A stretch of DNA of 64,000 nucleotides, taken from positions 16,622,058 to 16,686,057 of the forward strand of contig NC_066587.1 in assembly GCF_905475345.1 (NCBI RefSeq), read 5' to 3'. Below the pieces are notes generated by a model. The model had not been told where the DNA came from. It saw only the letters and a list, made by a program, of their open reading frames with translations, and did no database searches. The position numbers were made by a program, and so were the translations under genes. Positions 24,952 to 38,138 of the stretch are shown one piece after another. Source of the DNA: Vespula vulgaris (lineage: Eukaryota; Arthropoda; Insecta; Hymenoptera; Vespidae). Numbering within the stretch: the first letter of the stretch is position 1; each line of letters begins with the position of its first letter.

Positions 24952-26233
24952 TCCTTGCTTAACAATATATTTCTTTCACTTTACACTCTGAAGAAGAAAC
25001 GCTATAATATTTGAGTTGATCTTTAAAATAAAAAAGATACAAATAAAAACATGGTAATAAAATATAATATATATCACGAAAACAATACTACTTATATGTT
25101 TTACATAGTTAAAAGATTATATTAATAACCTGTAAAGAATTGTAAAATCTTATACAAAAAGAAGGTCAAAATATAATCCAACTGTTATTGAAACACAATG
25201 ATAATTATACATTTCTCGAATCGCAAATAATTTTCGAAATTATAAATCATACAATGTCGGCATGTATGTATCTTTACAAATGGTATAACAGTTATATCGA
25301 AATCCGTGACACAAACAACGGCATATATCTACTAGAGATTCAAAGGAGAATCTTTCATATTGAATAAACATCGAATATAAACATCTTCACTTACCACAAT
25401 CGCGCATAATATTCTTAATATTACTCTCGTTATTTAAATTCGAAGTTAACTCACTCCGATAATTGCAATAAGGACGCTATCGGAATAGACTATGTTAGGT
25501 TAGGTCTCTACTTAACGACTATCAAACCACCAACGGTTTTCGATGTCTTCTGCTACGGTGCACTTTCAAATGATCTCAAAGGAAAGCGACACTGTCGCCA
25601 AAATACGTTCTCACGAGAAGATACGTTCTTTTAAACAGAATCGATAAAGAAAAGCACGAAAGACAAGCTCGATAAGTTTAATGTGATTTTCACGCGAATC
25701 ACTATAAAAAATTACCAACAGTACGAACAAGTACAGCTGTTAGAAGGAGACCTCGTTTTTGGTCCCATAAGTTCTCGATCTACGTGTGTTACTATAGCAA
25801 CACTGAGAATTGCTACCCATTGGTCCATGGATGGTATGTCAGTGGTTCTCAAGATCTTTGCAATAGATAACTAACGCGGGAGTTCAACCAATGACGACGT
25901 GATTCTTTGTTATTGGATGGTTCATCTTTTCTCTGTTTTCACATGAAGATGTTACAAAATTAGATGTTATTGACAATAATAAATATTAAATGAAATTGAT
26001 TTTTTCCTACTAAATATATTAACGATAGTGTATTTCTTTCTCTCTCTCTCTCTTTCTATATATATATATATATATACGCATATATATGTATATATATATA
26101 TGATTAATGTAATATGAATCTTATCAAAAATTTATAATTTGGTATCGTTTATTTTTCTTTCTAAATCAAATAATTGGAATAGTTCATCCGATAACAATAA
26201 TTAAAATTTATCTTACAGCTATTCTTTTCTACA
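24952..26233. promoter_or_regulatory. Bidirectional promoter region between BubR1 and PEX6
   Basis: The two start codons diverge and are 1.28 kb apart. A GC-richer stretch at about 25430-25920 is the likely shared promoter. The plus-strand splice acceptor TCTTACAG at 26211-26218, just before the PEX6 ATG, implies a non-coding PEX6 leader exon somewhere upstream. An open frame at 25683-25874 over the GC-rich patch has no recognised motif. A (TA)n run lies at about 26057-26100. Confidence 0.5.
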
Positions 26234-29134
26234 ATGTATTCGTGGTCATATTACATAAATTTTTTACAATCATTAACTCAAACCTATATGAGACAAAATC
26301 CTTATTATGTTCTTAATTATATCTTTTTATGTTACGTGCAATTTAAATTTGAAAGGTTAATGAGAAAAAAGATACATTGTTTTACCTTATCGGATAAAAC
26401 TTTGAATCGTTTGGTAAATAAGGAAATTGAACGTGTGAATGATTATATTGATCCTTACACTTGTATACTAGCAAATATAAATGAGATTAATATAACAATA
26501 CCAAGTTGGTTTTATCTATGCTGCAAATCATCATTTAAAAAATATAAGATAATAGTTATACCTTTTGAAGACACTGAACAGAATGCAATATATGTTTCTG
26601 AAACTATGCGATATAATTTAGAAATTGTGTTTCATTGCATAGATTTGGATGATAAACTTTTCCTCAGTAAGTGTAATTTGTTGTAATGTATATAATTAGT
26701 AAGATGCAATCAAACATTTCAATTTTTATATTTTCAGTTCCCGCAACAGATAATATCGTTAACTTTGCGACGGAAATTAAAGTATCGTTAATCTCTAATC
26801 CTTATGACTCTCCAATAAATTTAACAGATGCATTATTAAAAAACTACTTTTCTGAACCACGCTTTTTAAGATGGAACGATGTATTTAGCATCGATGTAAA
26901 GGAATATGCAAAGGATCGTATATATACCGTAACTCAAATAGCAACTACAATATATTTTAAGGTCATAGCTCAGAAATTGAATGGTAATCTAACTAGTAAA
27001 GGTTGTTTTATTGTACAAGGAGAAACAGCACTTATACAAGAAAATAATATACACAGTTATCTTCCTTGTAAAAAAAGCTACTTGCTTCCAGAAGAATTAA
27101 TTTTTCGATTAACTTGTAAAGATTCAGATAATAATTATTACATTAAATCTTATCCACCAGTGTTAGTAGAATCTTCTAACTCTTTAAAAGACTGTATTAA
27201 ACCGTTTATGAAATCTGGTGAGAACTATATTATTATCATTATTATTATTATTATTATTAATATTTTGTTTACATATGCATTTTTTTGGATACAGTGAATA
27301 TTTTTTATAGATATGCAATTACATATAAAACCTGTATTTCTTCTAATTGGGCCATCAGGCTCTGCAATTCATGAGATAGTACAAATTACTTCGGAAACAA
27401 TGGGTTTACATTTACTTAATATAGATTTTGCAGAAGTTCAAACTTTAACATCAGCACAAACTGAAGCAAAATTACGTATTTTGATACACAATGCTAACAA
27501 ATCTGCACCATGTATACTTTGCTTGAATAATATTCAGGTATTTGAAATGTTTTTTATATATTACATATATTAATTTTTTAAATATTATTAAAAAAAAATT
27601 ATTTATATAGGTTTTCGGTAAAACATTTGAAGGGCAGAAAGATGAAAGAACTATATCTGCTTTTGCAAAAGAAATAAACGATCTTTATAGCAAGACTCTA
27701 AATTATCCTGTTATAATAATAGCTACTTCAGATGGGTCTGAGATTCCTGGAGAGTTACATAGAATATTTACAGAAACAATTAACTTGGAAAGTTTAGATC
27801 GTCAAAAGCGAATGGATATCATGAAATGGTGGTTAGCGTGTCAAAGAATAAATTATGATGCAGATTTATTAAACATAGCAGAATTATGTTCTGATTTTCA
27901 ATACAAAGATTTAATAACTTTGACATTGCATACTATAAAAATATATTGCAAAAGAACAAAGCAATATTCTGAACATTCCATAACACTAACAAAGGATGAC
28001 TTTGTTAAAGCTTATGGTAACATTATTTTAAAATAACTTTATTTTATCACATTTATTATTTTTTATTATCTTTCTCAGTCTATGTAGTAAAAGAATTTTA
28101 AAGAAAATTTTAATTTTATTTTAGAATATATTCAATCAATAAATATGGATAGCAAAGGAATGCCACGTGTACCAAAAGTGTACTGGAATGATGTTGGTGG
28201 CTTAGAAAATTTAAAACATGAAATCACTCGTAGAATTCGTTTACCCATGTTAAACAATTTTGGTTTTGGACAATCTGGCTTACTTTTATATGGTCCACCT
28301 GGAACAGGAAAAACTCTTCTCGCTAAGGCAGTTGCAACTGAATATCAGCTTCACTTTTTATCGATTAAAGGTCCTGAAGTTTTAAATATGTACGTTGGAC
28401 AAAGTGAAGAAAATATTAGACAAGGTAAAAATAATTTACATAATGATATAAGATAATATAATTAATTTGAATTATTATTAATTATCTTTGTAGTATTTGA
28501 AAGAGCGCGCTCTGCAGCACCATGCATCATTTTTTTTGACGAGTTAGATTCGCTGGCTCCTAATCGTGGCAGAAGTGGAGATAGTGGCGGCGTTATGGAT
28601 CGCGTTGTTTCTCAGTTATTAGCAGAAATGGATGGTCTTGAAAAAGCAAGCAATATTTTTATTATAGGTGCAACAAATAGGCCAGATTTAATCGATCCAG
28701 CTTTACTTCGACCTGGTAGATTTGACAAATTGTTATATGTAGGAATTCATTCAAGTTTTGTTTCCAAACTTAATGTTTTAGAAGCATTAACACGCAAGTT
28801 TAAATTTTTAAATCATGGAAAAGAGTTGAAACAACTTATAGTGGATTTACCTGTTAATCTTACTGGTGCTGATTTATATTCTATTTGTTCCAATGCTTGG
28901 CTCAATGCTGCTCGTAGAATTCTTAATACTATTAATAATATGCAGGATAATTTAGCTAAAGAAAAATATCTTGCACATTTTTCTGAAGAATTTAGTCATG
29001 TAACTGTCGAACTATTAGATTTTAAGGAAGCAATAAATAATTGGAGTCCATCTATCAGTAAAGAAGAAATGCAAAGGTATGAAAAAATGCAAAAAGAATT
29101 TTCTTCTAGACAAATACTAACTGTCAATATGTAA
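26234..29134 (+). CDS. Pex6: Peroxisomal AAA ATPase PEX6 (peroxin-6)
   Basis: Six coding exons (26234-26666, 26738-27217, 27311-27537, 27611-28016, 28125-28424, 28494-29134) join to 828 residues, shorter than vertebrate PEX6. With PEX1 it forms the ring-shaped ATPase that extracts the cargo receptor PEX5 from the peroxisomal membrane. The N-terminal 300 residues are divergent. The D1 module is degenerate: its P-loop region reads LIGPSGSAIHE (316-326) without the catalytic Lys, and the Walker B position is CLNNI. The D2 module is intact: GPPGTGKT at 572-579, NMYVGQSEEN, Walker B IIFFDE at 627-632, the RGRSGDSGGVMDRVVSQLLAEMDGL-like block characteristic of PEX6, and the arginine-finger stretch DPALLRPGRFD. 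The start at 26234 is the first ATG after a probable acceptor. AATAAA at 29240-29245 is the likely poly(A) signal. Confidence 0.95.
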
Positions 29135-29239
29135 AGATTGATTTTGTACATATGTATTTTTTTTTTTTTTATAATGAAAACAATCGACACATTTCACTAT
29201 ATTGTCTATTTAATATTCTAACACAAAATTGTGTACTCT

Positions 29240-29245
29240 AATAAA
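29240..29245 (+). terminator. Poly(A) signal AATAAA, PEX6 transcript
   Basis: First canonical hexamer after the PEX6 stop, 106 bases downstream. Confidence 0.6.
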
Positions 29246-30910
29246 TTCTACAAATAGATAGTACATGATCTTATATAAACGGTATGCTATTTTATTTCAA
29301 GAAATATGTAAAACAATTTATACACAGTAAATAATGGAATCAAGGAAAAGTATCTACATTCTATACTAAATATTGCACCAATCGATTATCCTTATCCTAG
29401 TGCGTGACAAAAGAAAAGGAATAATCGAAAAATTATTTTCTTTTGGATCATAAAATTTTCTACTTCGCCGATACGATATACATGATACAGCGTGATAAAT
29501 ATACAATATAGAAAAATAGGGCAGCTAAACTTACCAAGTCTATCTATAAGGACGTATATAATTTAAAGACTGGGATCGCGCGAATTCGTTTCCAAAACAT
29601 TCAATATTTTAATGCGATATGTAATAGATGAAGGTTTTTTTTTAAAGATTGCTTTGAAATATTATCTACTTTTAAAAAACTAAATATGTCCAGATAAACG
29701 AATACATATAAACGTTGCGTATCAACTTATGTTTCTCTCTTCAAAAATTGCACACGGAGAATTAGATTTTGTTTAATAAATAATATCCAGTAAGTTGCGT
29801 GTCCATTCATATTAAATACATTTCACGATGTAATTCTTTGGTATGATCGCGAGGTAGATTTTTATGGCGTAAAAGGGGATGTATAAGAGTGGAACACAAC
29901 TTTCCTTTGATGCAAATGATTTTCTTTCTCTTTTTCGTTTAGTTTTATAGTAAAAGCACTTTTTGTATCCTAGTATTCGTAGAAACTTGGTTGAAGAAAG
30001 CGCATGCTAATTTATACATATTGTGCTATTACTTATAATTTAAAGCGACAATTTTTTTCTTTCTATTTTTTTTCTTTTTTCCTTTTTTTTTTTTTTTAAT
30101 ATGTAATTGGTACATGGTCAATGTATGAATGTAGAATGATGTAGGACAAGCTCTAATTACAGAGATATTTTTCCGTGCCTACAACATTCAAATGTGTATC
30201 ACATTGAAATAAAAATTTTTTAATTCAAATACAGTTCTCTCATATAGCTTCGGTAATATTAATTGAAAGATAACTTTATGAAATGTGTTAAAAAATCTTT
30301 GGATATATTTCCAAGAAATATTTAAATCTTTTTATTTTGTCAGGTTGTAGGAGAATATCCAAAATATTAATATATTAATATTTGATATTTCAGTTTACAA
30401 TAACAATTTAATATTTACTCCTCCAACAGAATCATGAGATGATTCATTTAACAAAGTTATTATCCAATTAATAATGCCACTTTATCGCCCGTAGAAAATA
30501 GAAGTTCGCGAGCGCAATGCTATTAAAATACACTTTATGTTACAAAATTCGTCCTTTACATTATACACACGGATTATACGATATTAAATTGTTATAAAAG
30601 TCCTAACGCGATATTTTAACAATATTCAATTGATGTCCGAATGATTTATAAATGTTAAATAAGCAAATTTACAATTATGAAAATAAGTGAAGAAATTCTC
30701 TTAACTGTGGGAGAAACTTTGAAAAAAAATTATTGTTGAAACTGACGTTGAGACATTTATAACAATTAAATAATATCCGCATGATTATTCCCTCAATATG
30801 TACCTTTTCTAATCTTCGAATTAAGTTAGTATAATGATTTTTGATATTTTTTCGACCGTAACGTGTATTATTAATATTATATTATTATTAGGTCAACGAT
30901 GGGATCAGTA

Positions 30911-31065
30911 CAGTTTGTAACATAAAAAAATATGTTACTGAGTAGTTATTAATATATAACTATATATATAGTTACTAGTACATAACTACCATTACTACTA
31001 CATAACTATAGTTTGTAACATAAAAAAATGTTACCGAATAGTTATTAGTACATAACTATAATTAT
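30911..31065. repeat. Direct duplication, about 98-bp period
   Basis: Two copies of a segment starting AGTTTGTAACATAAAAAAA and continuing with TGTTAC, TAGTTATTA and ATAACTA, starting at 30912 and 31010. They differ by a few substitutions and a 2-base indel. TA/TACA microsatellite follows to about 31135. Confidence 0.75.
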
Positions 31066-31423
31066 ATATATATACATACATATATATGTATATATACATA
31101 CATATATATACATATATACATACATATATATATATTAAACTAGTTGTGCAAACTACGTTAGAAAGGATCGATAACAATATAGCTCTGTATAGCCAGTTTA
31201 TATACTAATCCCAATGTATAGGAGTTAAAACATGTAAATGATACTTAAAGATTAATTATTATTTAACTATATAACCTTCTTCTGTTTATTGTATATCGAT
31301 AGGATACAACAGCACAGTCAGGGGGTCTGCATATATTGCAGTACACATATCAAACATAAGTATCACATTTGATAAATACGTTAAACGTATTTGTACGTGT
31401 GCACATGATGTGTGCAACTGTCT

Positions 31424-31525
31424 CATCTTCATCATCATCATCGTCATCATCATCATTATTATCATTATCATCACCATCATCATTATCATCATCATCATCA
31501 TCATTCTTGTCCTCGTCGTCGTCGT
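31424..31525. repeat. (CAT)n trinucleotide array
   Basis: Imperfect CAT/ATC triplets with TTA and CAC interruptions, ending in CGT triplets. It is non-coding by context. Confidence 0.85.
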
Positions 31526-32160
31526 TATTTTCGTACTGAATATAATGATAAAATTATTTTATCTTTTCGATTTTTAAATAGAACATCGAGAAACACAATT
31601 TTTGTGTTACTTGTGCGGAAGAAAAAATAGAAATAAAAATAAAAATAAAAATAAAAAGAATATGAAAGATCATAGTATGTACGTAAACGCTTGGTAGGTA
31701 AAATTCACGAAGAAATACTTTGTACTCGGCGGGTATAAATAACTCTTCTTCAATAATTACATTTTCATTCTATTTTTGTTATTTTTGTTTGTTTGTTTAC
31801 GTTATTACTTTTTATCCCTACCCCCCTCCCTCCCCTAAAATCTTCAGTCCCAAGTCATCGCACAAATCTCTCAAGCTTCTTCTACATAGTATTTCAAAAT
31901 GAGAGACGCGTATGTAGTAGTTTCGTGCTCTGATAACGTTTATCATAATTAACAATGAAGATTAGATAATATGAGTGATCGATATACAAATGTTTATAAA
32001 TAATTTATTTTCGTACTAATTAATATTCTTCAACGAATATCATCGTTTCTTCACTCTCTTCTTTTTTTTTGTTCCTCCACGATCGAACAATCTTCATAGT
32101 TAGTTATCTCAAACGAAAGCATTTTTAGCATAAGTGATGCTAAAAACAAATAAAAAAATT

Positions 32161-32162
<2 letters not shown>

Positions 32163-32236
<74 letters not shown>
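32163..32236. repeat. (GA)n microsatellite, about 74 bp
   Basis: Uninterrupted AG/GA run. The Glu/Arg open frame over it is an artefact of the repeat. Confidence 0.95.
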
Positions 32237-32238
<2 letters not shown>

Positions 32239-32414
32239 TTATATTCAATAAGACGCAGCAAGTTTAATTGTCTAAAGGATTCTTCACTAACACCACAGAA
32301 TCTATATCTTTATGTTCAATCTATAGGATCTTTATATACACTCTAATGGAACACGATCAGCATTACGATCGATTCGATATCAGAGTTGTTTTAACGTCAC
32401 TCTAAATTTTCTGT

Positions 32415-32420
32415 TTTATT
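32415..32420 (-). terminator. Candidate poly(A) signal AATAAA, CBL transcript
   Basis: Minus-strand AATAAA about 335 bases beyond the CBL stop codon. Confidence 0.45.
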
Positions 32421-32752
32421 TTATTTTTTTTCCAAAAGAGAAGAAAAACTATGAGTCGGTGATTGTTGTAGTAGACACATGTAAAGAGCTAACACAGACA
32501 GGATCCGTAGATTAATGAACGTGTTCCACGTCAAAAGTAATGTCTTGTGGGTAAAACCGGTCATGATCCAGCAGTGGTCGAGCCTAAAAATCAAAAATTC
32601 AACATAATTGATCACGCGTGTTAATGTCCAAAAAAAGAAAAAAAAGAAAAAGAAAAAGAAAAAAGATAGAAAGAAAGAAAAAAAAAAGGAACAATACAAT
32701 CAATTTTACATTCAATTCGTATATTTGTAGAAACGAATTTCTTTTTACCGGG

Positions 32753-34413
32753 TCAAGAGGATTTCGTCGCGAATTCGTGCAAAATGTCGCACGCCATTTC
32801 AAAGTCATTCCTTGTGATACCCAAAGCTCTAATCACAGCGTCCTGAGCGAAACCAAGCGAGGTGAGCCTAGCGATATGTTCAACATTGACGTTTTCATAA
32901 GCAGCGGCTTCTGGTTTGCTTGTTGGACCATTAATATCATCTCTGGCCTTCATGAGAGCAGTCAAACGTGCTCGGTTTACTTCGAGGTTGATATTTTTTA
33001 CAACGTGTTGCCTCGTACCAGGAATGACGATCGTATTTTCATATTGATGATCTTGTTTCGAATTTTCTTTGCTACTCCCTTTTGGTGGCCTTGGTGCGGA
33101 CAAGGGAGGTGGTACTGGTGGTACATTGTTTGTAGCAGTTAACGTTGTAGTTGTAGCTACCGATGTTGTTGTTGTTGCTGTTGTTGTTATTGTAGTTGTT
33201 GTCGTCATTACCGTAGGCGTCGTCGTAGTCGTCGTCATTGTTGTTGTTGTTGTTGTTGTTGCAGTACAATTAGTTAAAATGATACGACTTGCTTTTTCTG
33301 GTAATATCGGTGGAGTTTGAATAGTGATGGATGCATGATTTCCATGAGATTGTCGTACATGACCACTTCCTCTGACTACTGTGGGTGGTGCAGGTACAGG
33401 TGGTACAGGTGGTATCGGTGATGGTGATGACGCTCTGTGCAGCATGTCGTATTTCGCCTCGTTATTAACTGAGAAAGATTAATTATTATTATGATTTGCA
33501 ATCTTTCTTGATAAACTTTTTATTTTTCTTATACATATATATTTAAATTATATATGTGTATGTGTGAGTATATATATATATATATATATATTTTGTATAT
33601 TTAATAAGTTAAATATTATTCAATTAAGTAATTTTATATTTAATAAATTTTAATTATATATTTTTAAAATTAAATAACATTTGTACAGTAAGAAAATTAA
33701 TGAATAAAATATCTAATGAAACAAAAAAACAATATAAATAATTATTATAAATAAGAAAATATTATGTATTATACTAAAATACTAATAATACTAATAATGA
33801 GAAGAACACAACAATAATAATAATAATTAACTTTTAGGAGAAGTACCTTTATTGTGTTGACTATCAGTAGTAGAACTTAAAATGACAGTGACATTAGAAG
33901 ACGGTGGGGGAGGTGCATTTTCTTTTGGAACGACTAAATGCCGACCATTTCGAAGATGATTATTCGGCGTTGGCGATGGCGATGGTCGTCTTGGAGGTAA
34001 TGGCGGACTCGGAACGATTCTTCGAGGTGGTATTGGTGAATTCGTAGGACTGATATCCTCTTCGTCGTCGGTATCGTCGCAAATCAGTCCGTTCCTTAGC
34101 TCCATTATATCCTAAAACATCCAGATCAGAAGAGGGAAGTCGTTAATGATGTCATCGTTCTAAAAATTCAACCAATTTCAAACGCATCTATAATTAGGTT
34201 TTATATTTTATTATTATTATTTTTTTTTAATTCATTAAGAATATATAAACAGCAAAGAAAGAAGTAAAATTTCTTCTTTTTTTGTTTGTCTTTTACGCCA
34301 AGAGAACAGTAATTCAATAATTTTGATTGACTAATATATATAATGATATATACTACTATTATTACTATTACTACTACTACACTACTATTATTGTTATCAT
34401 CATCATCATCATT

Positions 34414-34463
<50 letters not shown>

Positions 34464-35085
34464 TATCATCATCATTATCATCATCATCATCATCATCATT
34501 ATTATTAGTATTATTATTATTATAATTATAATTATTATTGCTACTACTACTATGAAAGATTTACATTCCCAAAATATATTAGGGATAGAATTTATACAGA
34601 TAAGAACTAGTAATAAATAATTGTACGAAATAAAAAAAAAAGATTATGTTTATGTATTGAGAATTATCTTAAAATGTATTTTTCTGTGCTTCGAGAATGC
34701 AACGAAGTGCAGTATAATTTTATAAATTTATAAATCCTTCTCTCTCTCTCTCTCATTCTCTTTCTTTTTCTCTAATCCGATTATTATTTTTTTTATTCGT
34801 ATAAATTTGTTTCATTCGCAATTGGAATATTTAGACTTCGTCGTAATAATAAAATATGCTGTTGTAATAAATCGATATTACATAAGTAAGATAAAGTATT
34901 ATATAAGAGAAATTATTATAATATATATAATATATTTTTTAATATTAAAATATTATTATTATTATTATATTATATTTATTATATATAATATAATTAACTA
35001 TAATAATAGTAAATTTTTATTAAATTAAATACTAATAAATTAATATATTATATATATATATATATACATACATACATACATACAT

Positions 35086-35121
<36 letters not shown>

Positions 35122-37864
35122 GGAGAGAGATTATATATAAATAAATGTTTTGATCGCATCTTATCACCAAAAGCCAAGAGTAATGTTTGTTAAATGTATA
35201 TTTTCGATTTGAACGAAAAATGAGAGCGTGTAAACGTTACAAATTCGTCAGGAGCATAATTAATTATTATTACATAAAGCGCTAAAGAAAAAAGAATATG
35301 ATGGATGAAAAAAAAAAATGAAAAAATAAACAAAAAAAAAAAAAAGAAGAAAAGCGAGAGAGACTGCCATAATGCGGAGATATGGTGTGTAAACTTACCT
35401 TAATTAATAATCTTTTCTAACACGTGACATCTCTCCTTCTCAGGTATGTACATTACCGATTAGTTCGATCATGCAGCGGGCAGAGAGAGCAATGGACCCA
35501 GTAGATAACGTTATGAAATAAAGATTTCAAATCTTTCTCATGCGAACACACGATACAAAAACTTTCAACAGCTTCATTTTCTCGTGACGGTTTTTTTATC
35601 TGTTCTTTTTTTTTTCTTTCTTTCTTTCTTTCGAAGTATTACTTTCCCTTTTTCTATAGTTGCTGAGAGAGATCACTGTGATTACTTATAAAGAAATAGT
35701 CTCTGTCGAATGAAAACTAAAAATTCAACGAAAGGAATATGTAAATTAAAAATATACATATATGTATATAAGATATGTTTTCCTCCACCCAAGAAGATTA
35801 GACTTATACTTCAATATATCGAAAGCCTTTAATAAGTTTAAATGCAATGAAATTACTTTCAAATGATCTAACACGATTAGAGTTTTATCATTAAAAAAGA
35901 AAAAAAAAATTTGTTTGTAAATTATTGTTAAAAAGTTGTTCTATGGGATCCCTTTTATATGCTCCTGAGTAAGTAAAATTTTTTGGGACATCTTGTATAT
36001 ACATATATATATATATATGTATGTATGTGTGTGTGTCCTAAAAGTTACACTCTCTTTTTTTATCGTGATAAAATTATTTTATTTAAGATAAAAAAAAAAG
36101 AAGAAGAAGAGAGAAAAGTTATTTGTTTTTTTTTTTTCAGAATCCCTAATATTTTACAATCGGATAGAAATAGAATAGACGAAGAAGAAGAATATGTATA
36201 CTAAAATATTGTTTCATAGTGGATTTCATTGTTGAAAAAAAAGAAGAAAAAAGATTGTGAAAAAAAAATAAAAAAATAAAAAAGAATAATAAAAACACGG
36301 CCGCAGGTTTAACACACACGATAAAATTAGGAGCCTAACAGCTCATGTCAATTGTACAAATAATACTAATGGCTAGGCGTTGACACATTAGGTAACACGT
36401 ATGAAAGTTATATTATTGTCTTGTACTATTAAAAACATCGATTTAAATCGTTGTTTTTTCTACTGCGATTTAACTTTTCTTTCTTTTTTTTTTTTTAATG
36501 TAAACAATCATTTAATTAAAAAAAAAATATTACATATCTTTAAAATTCTGATCCATTTGCAATTGTTTCAATAATAATAGTCATTGTTAGGTCATTATCT
36601 TTTCTGTTGCAAATTTAATTTTTTTTTAATGTAAACAATTATTTAATTAAAAAAAAATTAGTTATCTTTAAAATTGTGACATTATATATATATGTGTGTG
36701 TGTGTGTGTATGTGTGTATGTATATATATATGTGCTGCTATGATCACCGGTATAAAAATCTTTTGATATATTCTTTTGCAAAATAAATAATAAATATTTA
36801 AAAGTAAAGAGGATAAAAATTATTCGCTGTCAAAGATATCTATCGCTAACAAGACGATCATTACGCATTCTTTCTATCGCCAACAGATATATATGTGTAT
36901 ATGTATATAATAGGTTCTAATAGATTACACAAAGACGCACACAGTTGTTGACATATTTAGCTAATTAGCAATTATTTTATTGCCGGTTTTGATGGATTTT
37001 CTGTTTTTTTTTCTTCCTTTTTATTTGTTTTTCTTTTTTATTTTTCATCGATCAGTATACATATATATATATGTGTATATATACATATATATATATGTAT
37101 ATATTTTCTCTCTACATCTATAGTAAATATATATATATACATACATACATATACAGTGTGTCTCAATTAAGTTAAACATCTAAATTATTTACGTTATTAT
37201 CGAAAATAAAAAAAAGAAAAAAGAAAACTGTAAAAAGAGTTAATATAAGGTTTCAGGGATGTGAATCCGACGATGATAAAAAAGAAAAAAGAAAAAAAAA
37301 AAAATCCAGGCCCATTTTTGAATACTATTACAGTATTCATAATCAGTGCTAATTTCTTTTGTAAATTAACATCTGTTTCTTACAACGTTAGGTTGTGATC
37401 AACTGCAAGACGACTCATCGTACTGTGGCCTTCACATAATTTTGAAGAAAAAGAAAAAAAAAAAAAAAGGAAAAGAAAAAAAAATAATTCACAAAAGTTG
37501 ATCACTTAATGAAATATTATATTAATGAATTATTATATTTAGCTCTTAATTAGCTATAACATCATATTGTAAAAAACAGATGTTAAAGAAAAAAAATCAA
37601 TGACCTTCAAAATGATCTTGAATATTTTTCGTCATCACCAGATGCACGCCTTGAAACCATATGAACTTTTCTCATACTCATTTTTTTCTTAATTTCAATA
37701 ACAGCGGAAATAATTGAGATGTTCGAGTTAATTTGAGACATCCTGTATATATACTATGTTTTTAAGTTCGTATAATTTCACGAACAATCGGTTTAAAGCT
37801 CGATCCTTAACCATACAGAATACTGTGATAGGTATAATCGCATTTATCGTGATTGATTTATTTG

Positions 37865-37922
<58 letters not shown>

Positions 37923-38062
37923 GTTCTATTTATTTTTTTAAGAGAGAATATTATTATTAAAAATATGATAAAATAAGTTAAATTATTAGTGTGACCCAAG
38001 GCCTTTCTCTCTCTCTCTCTCTCTTTTTCTTTTCGAAATATTATTATTATTTATTATTATTA

Positions 38063-38138
<76 letters not shown>

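Larger units (their letters stand above)
29135..32752. other. Intergenic region between converging PEX6 and CBL
   Basis: Holds the PEX6 3' UTR (AATAAA at 29240-29245), about 2 kb of AT-rich DNA with no exon signal, a 98-bp direct duplication at about 30911-31065, a (CAT)n array and a long (GA)n run. The CBL 3' UTR occupies the right side; a minus-strand AATAAA lies at 32415-32420. The Met-rich and His-rich open frames near 31286-31630 are translations of the CAT repeat. Confidence 0.5.

Noticed and set aside
30911..31135. CRISPR-like direct repeats
   Set aside because: Only two copies with diverged sequence and TA-rich filler, in a eukaryotic context. It is an ordinary duplication.
31286..31630. 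Met-rich and His-rich open frames
   Set aside because: Translations of the CAT trinucleotide array.
32618..33320. Plus-strand open frames over the CBL last exon
   Set aside because: Antisense shadows. The Val-rich part is the complement of the Thr codon repeat.
35390..35460. Minus-strand AAG|GTAAGT donor suggesting a CBL exon
   Set aside because: All three frames before the donor have stops within a few codons, so it cannot be a coding cassette.
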